Below, piece by piece: positions 37,387-46,020 of a DNA stretch of 64,000 nt (its first letter is position 1; each line of letters opens with the position of its first letter). Made by a program: the position numbers and the translations under genes. The notes beneath the pieces are model-generated. The model saw only the letters and a list, made by a program, of their open reading frames with translations. It was not told the origin of the DNA and ran no database searches. Location of the stretch: NCBI RefSeq assembly GCF_007994075.1, contig NZ_VIWU01000001.1:2418001-2482000 (forward strand). The letters run 5' to 3'. The stretch comes from Pseudonocardia hierapolitana. Lineage in GTDB: Bacteria > Actinomycetota > Actinomycetes > Mycobacteriales > Pseudonocardiaceae.

Positions 37387-37809
37387 GTGCTGAAGAAGGC
37401 TGGAATTGTCGTGGCTGCGGCCGCTGCCGGTCTGCTCGCGGTGAGCCCGCTCGCCTTCGCTGGCGACAAGGATGACCACGACGGTCACGGGAACGGGCAC
37501 GGTCACCACGGCAAGACCAAGGTCGAGGACGTCAACAGCATCGACGGCTCGAACGAGGGCCTGATCAACGTGGCCGGCAACAACATCGCCGTCCCGGTCA
37601 ACGTCTGCGACAACCAGGTCCCGGTGAACGTCCTGGGTGTCCAGGTGCCGCTGAACGACACCTCCGTGCTCGCCGACCTGACCGGTGCGCTCGGCCTCGG
37701 CCTGCTGGGCAACGCCGACACGGAAGCCGAGTCCGACGGCGACAACACGATCGACGACTCCTGCACCGCTGCCGCCGAGTCGGGCGACAGCGCCGAGATC
37801 GACGACTGA
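37387..37809 (+). CDS. Chaplin-like secreted protein
   Basis: The 140-residue protein has a signal peptide (MLKKAGIVVAAAAAGLLAVSPLAFAGDK) and a His/Asp/Gly-rich stretch (HDGHGNGHGHHGKTK). It then has a hydrophobic chaplin-like segment (GLINVAGNNIAVPVNVCDNQVPVNVLGVQVPL, with one Cys) and an acidic tail with a second Cys. Chaplins and relatives are secreted amyloid-forming surfactants of the cell surface and aerial hyphae; assignment here rests on the NxxxVPVNVC-xN-xVxVxG pattern. GTG 37387 has AGGAG at 37375. It is followed by a textbook terminator. The His-rich part might bind metal. Confidence 0.72.
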   Translation: MLKKAGIVVAAAAAGLLAVSPLAFAGDKDDHDGHGNGHGHHGKTKVEDVNSIDGSNEGLINVAGNNIAVPVNVCDNQVPVNVLGVQVPLNDTSVLADLTGALGLGLLGNADTEAESDGDNTIDDSCTAAAESGDSAEIDD

Positions 37810-37830
37810 TCTTCGGATCTCTCGCGACAG

Positions 37831-37872
37831 CGGCGCCGGACCTTCGGGTCCGGCGCCGTTTTCGTTTTCGCT
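37831..37872 (+). terminator. Rho-independent terminator of the chaplin-like gene
   Basis: A perfect 12-bp stem (CGGCGCCGGACC with GGTCCGGCGCCG, 37831-37842 and 37847-37858) with a TTCG tetraloop is followed by TTTTCGTTTTCG. Confidence 0.92.
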
Positions 37873-37893
37873 ACCGCTGACCAGTGCCCCGCA

Positions 37894-38664
37894 CTAGGAA
37901 CCGAACCGGCGATGCCGCGCCGCGTAGTCGCGAAGCGCGCGCAGGAAGTCGACCCGGCGGAACTCGGGCCAGTAGGCCTCGCAGAACCAGAACTCGGAGT
38001 GTGCCGACTGCCAGAGCAGGAATCCGGACAGCCGCTGCTCCCCCGATGTGCGGATGACCAGGTCCGGATCGGGCTGGCCCGACGTGTAGAGGTGCGCGGC
38101 GATGTGATCGACGTCCAGCACCTCCGCGAGCTCCTCGATCGAGGTGCCCGACTCCGCGTGCTGCAGCAGCAGCTTGCGCACCGCGTCGGCGATCTCCTGC
38201 CTGCCGCCGTACCCGACCGCGACGTTGAGCTCGAGCCCGGGCCGTCCCTGGGTGCGCGCCGCCGCGGTCGAGAGCTTGTCGGCCATGTCGCCCGGCAGCA
38301 GTTCGAGGGCACCCACCACGCGCAGCCGCCAGCGGGCCGCGGGACCGGAGAGCTCGTCGACGACGTCGGTGATGATCTCCAGGAGCGGTTCGAGCTCCTC
38401 GGACGGGCGCTTGAGGTTGTCGGTGGACAGCAGCCACAGCGTCACGACCTCGACGCCTGCCTCCTCGCACCACGCGAGCAGGTCGGCGATCTTCGCCGCA
38501 CCCACCCGGTGCCCGTCGTTGACGTCGACGAACCCCGCGTCACGCGCCCAGCGGCGATTGCCGTCGAGCATCACCGCCACGTGCCGGGGCCGGGCGGCCG
38601 AACCGGCCAGCTCTCGGCTCAGCTTGCGCTCGTACACCGAGTACAGCAGGTCGCGGACGCCCAC
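37894..38664 (-). CDS. uppS: Cis-prenyltransferase, short-chain Z-isoprenyl diphosphate synthase type
   Basis: The 256-residue undecaprenyl/Z-farnesyl diphosphate synthase family protein has the active-site segment HVAVMLDGNRRWARDAG with the catalytic Asp, then WLLSTDNLKRP, ELNVAVGYGGRQEI, PDLVIRTSGEQRLSGFLLWQ and SEFWFCEAYWPEF. GTG 38664 (VGVRDLLYSVYERKL) matches the mycobacterial Rv1086 N-terminus, an omega,E,Z-FPP synthase that supplies decaprenyl phosphate synthesis. The product chain length cannot be decided from sequence alone. It is divergent from the hemolysin III gene, as in mycobacteria. Confidence 0.93.
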   Translation of the reverse strand: MGVRDLLYSVYERKLSRELAGSAARPRHVAVMLDGNRRWARDAGFVDVNDGHRVGAAKIADLLAWCEEAGVEVVTLWLLSTDNLKRPSEELEPLLEIITDVVDELSGPAARWRLRVVGALELLPGDMADKLSTAAARTQGRPGLELNVAVGYGGRQEIADAVRKLLLQHAESGTSIEELAEVLDVDHIAAHLYTSGQPDPDLVIRTSGEQRLSGFLLWQSAHSEFWFCEAYWPEFRRVDFLRALRDYAARHRRFGS

Positions 38665-38767
38665 GGCCGAACAGCGTACGCCGGGGCGGTTCGCCACCTG
38701 CAGACGAGCGGGTGCGTTCACGCACAGGACACCTCCGGGCCGCCGACGCTGCCGTAACCTCGGCGGG

Positions 38768-39448
38768 GTGACCACCGGAAGCCTGGATTCGCCTCCGCCC
38801 GGCGGGCCGCTGGTCAAGCCGCGGATGCGTGGCTGGCTGCACTTCTGGTCGTTCACCGTCTCGATCGCGGCGGGGGCCACCATGATCGCCGTGTCGGCGG
38901 CACTGGTCGGACTCGGCGCCGCGCTCGCCACCACGGTGTACGCCATCACCACCCTCGGCCTGTTCGGGGTGAGCGCGCTCTACCACCGGCGCACCTGGCC
39001 CACGCCGCGCAGCCGCGCCGTGATGCGCAGGCTCGACCATTCGATGATCTTCCTGTTCATCGCAGGCACCTACACCCCGGTCGCCGTGCTCGCCATGGAT
39101 CCGCCCACGGCCCGCACCGTGCTCACCGTGGTGTGGGTGGGAGCGCTCGCCGGGGTCGTGCTGAAGACGGCATGGCCGCACGCACCTGCGTGGATCGGCG
39201 TTCCGATCTACATCGCCCTCGGCTGGGTGGCCGTGTTCGTCATCCCCGCGTTGCTCGTCGGCGGCGGCGTGGCGGCGTTGGTGTTGATACTGGTCGGCGG
39301 CCTGCTCTACACGGTCGGGGCGGTCTTCTACGCCACGCGCCGGCCCAACCCGTGGCCCGCCACGTTCGGGTACCACGAGTTCTTCCACGCCGCCACCGTG
39401 GTCGCCGCGATCTGCCACCACGTGGCCATCTGGCTCATCCTGTTCTGA
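38768..39448 (+). CDS. Hemolysin III/PAQR-family membrane protein
   Basis: The 226-residue, seven-helix protein of the HlyIII/PAQR family shows the family motifs. These are SALYHRRTW with the conserved S-x3-H, RRLDHSMIFLFIAGTYTPV with the Asp and helix end, and C-terminal GYHEFFHAATVVAAICHHVA with the metal-ligand HxxxH. These residues form a Zn2+-hydrolase-like site in receptors of the superfamily. Function in bacteria is unknown; haemolysis is not implied. GTG 38768 is used. It is divergent from uppS. Confidence 0.92.
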   Translation: MTTGSLDSPPPGGPLVKPRMRGWLHFWSFTVSIAAGATMIAVSAALVGLGAALATTVYAITTLGLFGVSALYHRRTWPTPRSRAVMRRLDHSMIFLFIAGTYTPVAVLAMDPPTARTVLTVVWVGALAGVVLKTAWPHAPAWIGVPIYIALGWVAVFVIPALLVGGGVAALVLILVGGLLYTVGAVFYATRRPNPWPATFGYHEFFHAATVVAAICHHVAIWLILF

Positions 39449-39489
39449 CCCGGCGGAATGTGCCTCGCTCGGCCGGAGTTGGCCGGGGT

Positions 39490-39924
39490 ATGACCACCGC
39501 CACCGATTTCGACCCGCACGCGCTGCTCGCCGAGAGCCGCATCGGCGTGCTCGCCACCCTCCGCGCAGACGGTCGTCCCCAGCTCTCCCCCGTCACCCCG
39601 TTCTACGACCGGGACAAGGGGATCATCTACGTGTCGATCGTCGAAGGCCGGGCCAAGACGACCAACCTCCGCCGCGACCCGCGCGCCGCGCTCGAGGTGA
39701 CCACGCCGGACGGTTGGGCGTGGGCCACGGCCGACGGCACCGCCGAGCTGATCGGCCCGGGCACCGACCCGCACGGCCCCGAGGTGGAGGCGCTCGTCGG
39801 CTACTACCGGTCCGCCGCGGGCGAGCACCCCGACTGGGACGAGTACCGCGCCGTGATGGTGGCCGACAAGCGGGTGCTCCTCGCCCTGCACGTGGAGCGC
39901 GTGTACGGGCAGAGGATCCGCTGA
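39490..39924 (+). CDS. PPOX-class F420-dependent oxidoreductase
   Basis: The 144-residue split-barrel flavin/F420-binding protein starts LLAESRIGVLATLRADGRPQLSPVTPFYD, continues with GRAKTTNLRRDPRAALEVTT and ends with the helix MVADKRVLLALHVERVYG. Members reduce substrates with F420H2 or bind flavin; the substrate is unknown. ATG 39490 lies 41 bp after the hemolysin III gene, so co-transcription is plausible. No RBS is evident beyond GGGG. Confidence 0.88.
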   Translation: MTTATDFDPHALLAESRIGVLATLRADGRPQLSPVTPFYDRDKGIIYVSIVEGRAKTTNLRRDPRAALEVTTPDGWAWATADGTAELIGPGTDPHGPEVEALVGYYRSAAGEHPDWDEYRAVMVADKRVLLALHVERVYGQRIR

Positions 39925-39957
39925 GCGGAGCTTGCGGAGCGAACAGACAGCGCTGAT

Positions 39958-40572
39958 TCAGGCGGTCTTGTCGCCGCCGGTGGGGCCCTTCGCACGCAGC
40001 TCATCCACGCGTGCCATCGCCTCCCTCAGCTCGGCGAGCCACTCGTCCGCGTGCTGGCCGACCAGCTTGACGGCCCAGGCCAGCGCGTCGGACCGGGAGC
40101 GTGCGACGCCGGAGTCGACGAGCGTGTCGAGCACGATCCGCTCAGGCTGGCGCAGCCGTGTCATCACCGGTACCGAAGCCACCGTGAACAGCTCGACGGT
40201 GTCGCCGATCCGCGCTCCCCACGCAACCTTCCGCTGGTAGCGGTGCTCCGCCTGGCGCGCGATCTCGATGCGCTCCTCCCGCGTGGTCTCGCGGAACCGG
40301 GAGATCCGCCCCGCCACGGCCGCCGCGCGGTCGGCCCGGCCGGCCTCGGTGTCCGGGAACTCGCCCTCAACCGGCGGGAGCTCCCCGACGATGAGGATCT
40401 CCTCCCGGTCGACCGTGACCTCCGGCGCGCCCGTGAACCATCCGTCGGGCAGCCTGCCCTGCAGCCACGCCGCCGCGTCCTCCGCGCCGGGCAGATCGGC
40501 CTGCTGCCAACCGCCCCGTCCCGGCCCGCGTCCCCGCCCGCCGGGCCACCCGCGATGCATCCGTCCGCTCAT
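39958..40572 (-). CDS. Hypothetical protein
   Basis: The 204-residue protein has a Gly/Arg-rich N-terminus (HRGWPGGRGRGPGRGGW) and a compact region with GWFTGAPEVTVDREEILIVGELP. A helical stretch rich in Arg/Glu follows, then a C-terminal half with VMTRLRQPERIVLDTLVDSGVARSRSDALAWAVKLVGQHADEWLAELREAMARV. That last part resembles a ribbon-helix-helix or helical dimerisation segment. ATG 40572 is spaced 8 nt from GGAGG; ATG 40575 and GTG 40578 are alternatives. I do not recognise the family. It is transcribed away from the MFS operon. Confidence 0.6.
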   Translation of the reverse strand: MSGRMHRGWPGGRGRGPGRGGWQQADLPGAEDAAAWLQGRLPDGWFTGAPEVTVDREEILIVGELPPVEGEFPDTEAGRADRAAAVAGRISRFRETTREERIEIARQAEHRYQRKVAWGARIGDTVELFTVASVPVMTRLRQPERIVLDTLVDSGVARSRSDALAWAVKLVGQHADEWLAELREAMARVDELRAKGPTGGDKTA

Positions 40573-40778
40573 CATCACAACCTCCAGCGACTGATGCTTA
40601 CGAGATTACACCGCAACGACGCTCACGCAGTGGCGTTCTCGGGCGGCGAACGGCGAGGCACACGGCCGACCCGGTGGCCTTTTGCCGTTTCGGCAAGGAG
40701 TGGATGCGATGCGGCAACGATCGGTTTGAGGCTCCACGAGCCCGGCAGACGTCCGGTGCCGCGAGGAGTGAGATCGAC

Positions 40779-42185
40779 ATGGTGCCCCCGCCCGCCCGCT
40801 CGACCGACCGATCTGCGCTCGACCCGCCACGACTGAGGTACGCACCGGTGCTGGTGCTCACCTTGATGCAGGTGACGCTGGTGATCGACAACAGCGTGGT
40901 GAACGTCGCCCTGCCCGTGATCCAGGACGAGCTCGGCTTCTCCTCGGCGGGCCTGTCGTGGGTCGTGACGTCCTACGCGCTGGCCTTCGGCGGGTTGGTC
41001 CTGCTGAGCGGCCGGGTGGGATCCATCATCGGCCCCCGACGGGCGCTGCTGATCGGGGTCTCCGTCTTCGTCGCTGCGTCCGCTCTCGGCGGACTGGCCG
41101 CCACACCGGGAACGCTGATCGCGGCACGTGTCCTGCAGGGCGTCGGCGCGGCGCTCGCGGCCCCCAGCACGCTGGTGCTGCTGATGGCGATCACGCAGCC
41201 GGGCGTGCAGAGGGCGCGGGCGATGTCGCTGTTCGTCCTGTCGATCGGGCTCGGTGCCGGTCTGGGGCTGACCCTGGGCGGTGCGCTCACATCCGGCCTC
41301 GGGTGGGAGTGGGTGATGTTCGTCAACGTCCCGATCGGAGCGTTGGTGTTCTTCGGCGTCCGGGCGCTGGTCCCGGAGGCGGACCGCCACCCGGGGCGTC
41401 TCGACGTCGGTGGCGCAGCGGCCTCCACGATCGGGATGCTGGCGTTGGTCCACGGTCTGACCGCCGCCGCCGACCAGGGCTGGGCGAGTACGTCGGTGAT
41501 CGCCTCGTTCGTGCTGGCCGGAGCGGGCCTGCTGGCCTTGGTGCTGGCCGAGCGGCGCCACGGGGCGCCGGTGGTCCCGCTGACGTTCTTCACGAGCATG
41601 TCCAGCGCCGCTCCACTGCTGGCGATGATGCTGATCCCGGCCGGGCAGTTCGGGTTCCTCTACTTCGCCGCCCTCTACACCCAGGGCGTCCTGGGATTCA
41701 GCCCGCTGCAGACCGGCCTGTCCGTGCTGCCGTTCACGGCCGGCATGCTGACCACCAACTTCACGGTCAGCCGGCTGGTGACCCGCTACGGGGAACGCGT
41801 GGTCGGGTCCGCCGGGATGATCGGCCTCCTGACCGGCCTGGTGTGGATGTCCCGCCTCACGCCCGCCAGTGGCTACCTCGACGGGCTGCTCGGCCCGTTC
41901 CTGCTGCTGGGTCTGGGCGCAGGCCTCACTGTCGCCCCGCTCACCGCGGTGATCATGCACAACGCCCCGCGCGAGCACGTCGGGGCCGCCTCCAGCCTGA
42001 ACCAGGCCATGCAACAGCTGGGCGGAGCCGCGGGGCTCGCGGTCCTGTCGACCGTGTTCGCGGGCACCGCAGGCGGATCCGGCACGGCGACGGACATCTC
42101 CACCGCGCTCACCGTCGCCACCGCCTTCCCCCTGCTGGCCCTGCTGCTGTTCGCGGTCTGGGCACGGCCGACCGCTGCCCGCTGA
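40779..42185 (+). CDS. MFS drug transporter, DHA2 (14-helix) type
   Basis: The 468-residue transporter of the EmrB/QacA group has motif A-like GRVGSIIGPRRALLIG, the membrane-embedded acidic residue in VTLVIDNSVVNVALPVIQDELG and the motif C region LSIGLGAGLGLTLGGAL. About 14 hydrophobic helices are visible. It is expected to export drugs or a metabolite with proton antiport. ATG 40779 has GCGAGGAG upstream. It is the first gene of an apparent operon with a DUF1684 gene (57 bp apart) and a thioredoxin reductase gene (11 bp further). Confidence 0.92.
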   Translation: MVPPPARSTDRSALDPPRLRYAPVLVLTLMQVTLVIDNSVVNVALPVIQDELGFSSAGLSWVVTSYALAFGGLVLLSGRVGSIIGPRRALLIGVSVFVAASALGGLAATPGTLIAARVLQGVGAALAAPSTLVLLMAITQPGVQRARAMSLFVLSIGLGAGLGLTLGGALTSGLGWEWVMFVNVPIGALVFFGVRALVPEADRHPGRLDVGGAAASTIGMLALVHGLTAAADQGWASTSVIASFVLAGAGLLALVLAERRHGAPVVPLTFFTSMSSAAPLLAMMLIPAGQFGFLYFAALYTQGVLGFSPLQTGLSVLPFTAGMLTTNFTVSRLVTRYGERVVGSAGMIGLLTGLVWMSRLTPASGYLDGLLGPFLLLGLGAGLTVAPLTAVIMHNAPREHVGAASSLNQAMQQLGGAAGLAVLSTVFAGTAGGSGTATDISTALTVATAFPLLALLLFAVWARPTAAR

Positions 42186-42242
42186 GCACCCCCTCGTCAG
42201 AACCTCGTCCGACCTCGCACGTCCGAGAAAAGGAGTACGCAA

Positions 42243-43031
42243 ATGACAACCCCCGTGACCGAGACCTATCGCGCCGACTGGGACGCGTGGCGGGCCGGCT
42301 GGGAGCAGTGGCTCGCACAGCCCCACAACTGGCTGTCCGCCGTGGCCGTGAACTGGCTCGACGACACCCCACGCCGATTCGGTGGGACGCCCGGCCTGTG
42401 GTGGCAGGACGGCGACCAGGTGATGATCGACCCCGACGGCACCACCATGGCGTTCGACGGGACCGAGTTCACCGAGGTCCGTACGTTCAACCTGGCCGAC
42501 GGGCCGGATGACCAGCGGGTCACCGCGGGCGATCTCCAGATCGGGATCAGCTACCGCGAGGGCTACCACATCATCACCTACGACCCGAGCGCTCCGGCGC
42601 GGAAGGCGTTCGACGGCGTGCCGACGTTCGAGCCGAACCCGGACTGGATCATCACCGGCCGGTTCGAGGCGTTCGACTCCGACCAGCCGCTCGCCCTGGC
42701 CACCGTGGGCTGGCGAGAACACGACCACCTCTCGCCCGGTGTGGTGCACTTCGAGCACGACGGCACCCCGTACGAGCTGCAGGTCATCGCCTCCGCCGGA
42801 CGGCACACCACCGTCTTCGCCGACGGCACCAGCGGCGACACCACGTACCCGGCCGGTCGGGCCCTCGACATCCCGGCCCCGGCCGCCGACGGCACCGTCA
42901 CGCTCGACTTCAACCGGGCCGTCAACCTCCCGTGCGCCTTCGGCGGCTTCTTCCCGATCTGCCCCACCCCGCCTGCGGGGAACCGCTACCCGTTCCGGAT
43001 CGAGGCGGGCGAGAAGACGCCCGCGAAGTAG
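42243..43031 (+). CDS. DUF1684 protein
   Basis: The 262-residue protein has the DUF1684 hallmark C-terminus, [39 protein letters not shown], with two Cys. Its N-terminal part has [25 protein letters not shown]. Family function is not known. It is translated from ATG 42243 with AAAAGGAG upstream. Position between an exporter and a disulfide reductase suggests a shared task, such as handling a thiol-containing or oxidising compound, but this is inference. Confidence 0.88.
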   Translation: MTTPVTETYRADWDAWRAGWEQWLAQPHNWLSAVAVNWLDDTPRRFGGTPGLWWQDGDQVMIDPDGTTMAFDGTEFTEVRTFNLADGPDDQRVTAGDLQIGISYREGYHIITYDPSAPARKAFDGVPTFEPNPDWIITGRFEAFDSDQPLALATVGWREHDHLSPGVVHFEHDGTPYELQVIASAGRHTTVFADGTSGDTTYPAGRALDIPAPAADGTVTLDFNRAVNLPCAFGGFFPICPTPPAGNRYPFRIEAGEKTPAK

Positions 43032-43042
43032 GGAGGCTCCCC

Positions 43043-43999
43043 ATGTCAGAACCACGTGACGTGATCATCATCGGCTCCGGACCGTCGGGGTACTCAGCCG
43101 CCATCTACGCCGCCCGCGCCGCCCTCCGGCCGCTGGTCTTCGAGGGCTCGGTCACCGCAGGCGGAGCGCTCGTCAACACCACCGAGGTCGAGAACTTCCC
43201 CGGATTTCCCGACGGCGTCATGGGACCAGCGCTCATGGCGGACATGCGCGACCAGGCCGCGCGGTTCGGCGCCGAACTCGTGACGGACGACGTCGTCGGC
43301 GTCGACCTCGACGGTGACGTGAAGACCGTCCGGACCGACACCCGGACCTACACCGCCCGCACCGTCATACTGGCCACGGGCTCGCGGTACAAGAAGCTCG
43401 GCCTCCCCCGCGAGGACGAGCTGTCCGGCCGTGGCGTCTCGTGGTGCGCGACCTGCGACGGCTTCTTCTTCCGGGAGAAGGCCATCGCCGTGGTCGGTGG
43501 CGGCGACTCCGCCATCGAAGAGGCCACGTTCCTGACCCGCTTCGGCAGGAAGGTCTACCTGCTGCACCGTCGCGACGAGCTCCGCGCGTCGAAGATCATG
43601 CAGGAGCGGGCCTTCGCCGACCCCAAGCTGGAGATCGTGTGGAACGCCGAGGTCGCCGAGATCCTCGGCCAGCACGCGGTCGACGGACTCACCCTGCGTG
43701 ACACCGCGACGGGCGAGACGCGACGGCTCGACGTGTCGGGCCTGTTCATCGCGATCGGCCACGAGCCGCGCTCGGAGCTCTTCCAGGGGCAGGTCGACAT
43801 CGACGAGAACGGCTACGTGCGCGTCTCGCACCCCACGACCGCCACCAGCCGCCCGGGCGTCTTCGCCGCGGGGGACCTGGTCGACCACCGCTACCGCCAG
43901 GCGATCACCGCCGCCGGTACCGGTGCGGCCGCTGCCCTGGACGCCGAACGCGGCACATCAGCGGGTTGCTCGTCGGCGCCCGCCCCACGGGCGCACTGA
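43043..43999 (+). CDS. trxB: Thioredoxin-disulfide reductase, apparent C-terminal frameshift
   Basis: The 318-residue flavoprotein has all TrxB elements: FAD motif [19 protein letters not shown], the redox CxxC in [14 protein letters not shown], the NADPH motif [35 protein letters not shown] and the second FAD motif [32 protein letters not shown]. After ALDAER the frame continues with codons unlike the rest (about 43953 to 43999). The frame offset by one base, starting CGG at 43951 and ending TGA at 44037, encodes 28 residues with typical codon bias. A frameshift near 43950 is therefore likely. The catalytic core is intact. No thioredoxin gene is adjacent. Confidence 0.9.
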   Translation: MSEPRDVIIIGSGPSGYSAAIYAARAALRPLVFEGSVTAGGALVNTTEVENFPGFPDGVMGPALMADMRDQAARFGAELVTDDVVGVDLDGDVKTVRTDTRTYTARTVILATGSRYKKLGLPREDELSGRGVSWCATCDGFFFREKAIAVVGGGDSAIEEATFLTRFGRKVYLLHRRDELRASKIMQERAFADPKLEIVWNAEVAEILGQHAVDGLTLRDTATGETRRLDVSGLFIAIGHEPRSELFQGQVDIDENGYVRVSHPTTATSRPGVFAAGDLVDHRYRQAITAAGTGAAAALDAERGTSAGCSSAPAPRAH

Positions 44000-44044
44000 C
44001 CGAGGAGATCGAGCGCCTCCTCGCCGCCGGTTCCTGATCCAGAA

Positions 44045-44080
44045 GGCTGCTGACCCGCACCCTCGTGCGGGTCAGCAGCC
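44045..44080. terminator. Perfect 16-bp hairpin after the trxB operon
   Basis: GGCTGCTGACCCGCAC (44045-44060) pairs perfectly with GTGCGGGTCAGCAGCC (44065-44080) across CCTC, between the trxB region and the convergent SDR gene. It lies just past the alternative trxB stop at 44037. Confidence 0.8.
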
Positions 44081-44125
44081 TGTCCGGGACGCAGGAGGCC
44101 CGCGGCCACCCCCACCGGTTCCCGC

Positions 44126-44953
44126 TCAGCGAGCCGCGGTGGTGGTCCCGAACGCCGAGAGGGCGACATCCTGCCAGCGCTCCCATTCGGCGATCCGCGC
44201 CATGTGCTCCTCGCGCACCGGCTCGAAGGACCTGCCGAAGAAGACCCGCAGCGGCGGCTCGTCGGCGTCGACGACGGCGAACAGCGCCGAGGCCGTCGCC
44301 GCGGGATCGCCGACCTCGAAGGCAGCCGCGTCGGGCCGGAGCCGGTCGTAGGCGGCGATGGGTGTGCTGTGCCGGGAACCGACCTCCAGCCAGCCCGTGC
44401 CGTACGGGCCGGGCTCGACGTTGGTCACCCGGATCCCGAGGTCGCGCACCTCCTTCACGAGGGACTCGCTCAGCCCCTCCAACGCCCACTTCGACGCGTG
44501 GTAGGCGCCGATGCCGGGGTAGGCCCGGACCCCGCCCTCGCTGGTGACGTTGACCAGGTGCCCGCGGCCCTGCTCGCGCATGATCGGGAGAGCGGCCTGC
44601 AGCACCCAGAGCGCGCCGAAGAAGTTCGTCTCCATCTGGGCGCGGATGTCGGCCTCGGTGAGCTCCTCGACCGCGCCGAAGTGCCCGTAGCCCGCGTTGT
44701 TCACCACCACGTCCAGCCGGCCGAACCCGTCGGCGGCCCGGCGGACCGCTTCGAACACCGCGTTGCGGTCCGTGACGTCGAGGCGGAGCGGCAGCAGTGC
44801 GTCGCCGTGGATCGCGGAGAGGTCGTCGAGGGAACGAGGATCGCGCGCGGAAGCGGCGACCAGATCCCCGCGCCGGAGTGCCGCTTCGGTCCAGATGCGG
44901 CCGAAGCCGCGGGATGCGCCGGTGATGAACCAGACCTTCTCGTTCGTTGCCAT
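44126..44953 (-). CDS. Short-chain dehydrogenase/reductase
   Basis: The 275-residue classical SDR has NAD(P)-binding FITGASRGFGRIW, DVVVNNAGYGHFG, a catalytic Ser in NVTSEGGVRAYPGIGAYHASK and the YxxxK pair (Tyr-His-Ala-Ser-Lys). PGPYGTGW follows. The substrate is unknown. ATG 44953 is the family-typical start (MATNEKVWFITGAS). It is divergent from the LysR gene at 45037 over 83 bp, the usual arrangement of a LysR regulator with its target. Confidence 0.9.
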   Translation of the reverse strand: MATNEKVWFITGASRGFGRIWTEAALRRGDLVAASARDPRSLDDLSAIHGDALLPLRLDVTDRNAVFEAVRRAADGFGRLDVVVNNAGYGHFGAVEELTEADIRAQMETNFFGALWVLQAALPIMREQGRGHLVNVTSEGGVRAYPGIGAYHASKWALEGLSESLVKEVRDLGIRVTNVEPGPYGTGWLEVGSRHSTPIAAYDRLRPDAAAFEVGDPAATASALFAVVDADEPPLRVFFGRSFEPVREEHMARIAEWERWQDVALSAFGTTTAAR

Positions 44954-44980
44954 GCACTCAGGCTCCCGCCGCGGGAGGTG

Positions 44981-45002
44981 TGCGACAAGCGACTGTTTCG
45001 CA
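44981..45002. promoter_or_regulatory. Inverted repeat TGCGA-N12-TCGCA in the SDR/LysR spacer
   Basis: A 5-bp inverted repeat with a LysR-box-like spacing lies midway between the divergent starts at 44953 and 45037. It is a candidate LysR binding site. Confidence 0.4.
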
Positions 45003-45036
45003 CGATTCCCATGAGTAGACCGCATATCATCGGGCC

Positions 45037-45945
45037 ATGGCCGAGATGACGCTCGTCGGGCTCCGCGTCGTTCACGAGGTCGCGCGGCAGGGCTCGTTCA
45101 GCGCCGCGGCGCTCTCACTGGGCTACACGCAGTCCGCGGTGTCCCGGCAGGTCGGGGCCATGGAGTCGGCAGCAGGCACCGCCCTGTTCGAGCGCCTCGC
45201 CCGGGGCGTGCGGCCCACGGCGGCGGGAGAGGTCATGGCCCGGCGCGCGGCACGGATCCTCGGCGAGGTCGACGGGACGCTGGAGGAGGTCTCCGGGGTG
45301 CGCGACCGGCTGGCCGGTCGCCTGGTGATCTCGGGCTTCCCCGCCGCCGCAGCGGTCCTGCTGCCCCGTGCGATCGCCCTGCTCGGGCAGCGCCATCCCG
45401 ATCTCCAGGTGGAGCTGCAGGAGGCAGCGAGCCCGGTCCAGCTGCGACGCCTGCGGGCCGGGCGGATCGAGGTCGCGGTGGTGGCGGCGGGCGAGGCGGT
45501 GCCGGAGCGGGATCTGGCCGGGCTCCGCCACGAGACGGTGGTGATCCCGCGTGGCCCCGGGATCGCCGTGGCGATCGGCCACCGGCTGACGGACCGGGAG
45601 GTGGTCACCGTCGCCGACCTGGCCGACGAGACCTGGATCGTGGGGACCGGCCCGGTGGGCGAGCCGCAGTTCGGGCCGTGGCCGGGGCTCGACCGGCCTC
45701 GGGTCGGCCACGCGGTGCGCAACTGGCCCGCGCGGTTCGGGCTGGTCGCCGCCGGTCTGGGAATCACCCGGGTTCCGGGGCTCGCCGCGGACTCCGTCCC
45801 GCGCGACCTGCGATGGCTGCCCGTCCACGACCCGGCGATGAGCTCGCGCGGGTCGCTCGAGATCGTGACCGCAGACTCACCATCAACGGCTGCACGAGCG
45901 ATGCTCCAGGCCGTTCGCACGGAGGCGGCGCGAATGGTGTCGTAG
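45037..45945 (+). CDS. LysR-family transcriptional regulator
   Basis: The 302-residue protein has the N-terminal LysR helix-turn-helix (LRVVHEVARQGSFSAAALSLGYTQSAVSRQVGAMESAAGTALFERLARGVRPTAAGEVM) and a two-lobe periplasmic-binding-protein-like effector domain (LVISGFPAAAAVLLPRAIALL...). It is probably an activator or repressor of the divergent SDR gene; the effector is unknown. ATG 45037 is used; no strong RBS precedes it. Confidence 0.92.
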   Translation: MAEMTLVGLRVVHEVARQGSFSAAALSLGYTQSAVSRQVGAMESAAGTALFERLARGVRPTAAGEVMARRAARILGEVDGTLEEVSGVRDRLAGRLVISGFPAAAAVLLPRAIALLGQRHPDLQVELQEAASPVQLRRLRAGRIEVAVVAAGEAVPERDLAGLRHETVVIPRGPGIAVAIGHRLTDREVVTVADLADETWIVGTGPVGEPQFGPWPGLDRPRVGHAVRNWPARFGLVAAGLGITRVPGLAADSVPRDLRWLPVHDPAMSSRGSLEIVTADSPSTAARAMLQAVRTEAARMVS

Positions 45946-45990
45946 TCGTGTGTCGTAGTCGTCCTGGCGCCCCGACCGGCGTTCCGCTTC

Positions 45991-46020
45991 TCTCGTGATC
46001 TCTCGTGTTCTCTCGTGGGC
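45991..46020. repeat. 3 x 10-bp tandem repeat TCTCGTGNNC
   Basis: TCTCGTGATC, TCTCGTGTTC and TCTCGTGGGC follow each other directly downstream of the LysR gene. Confidence 0.8.

Noticed and set aside
40623..43055. 810-codon minus-strand open frame
   Set aside because: Antisense shadow of the MFS and DUF1684 genes; composition is low complexity and no homology is visible.
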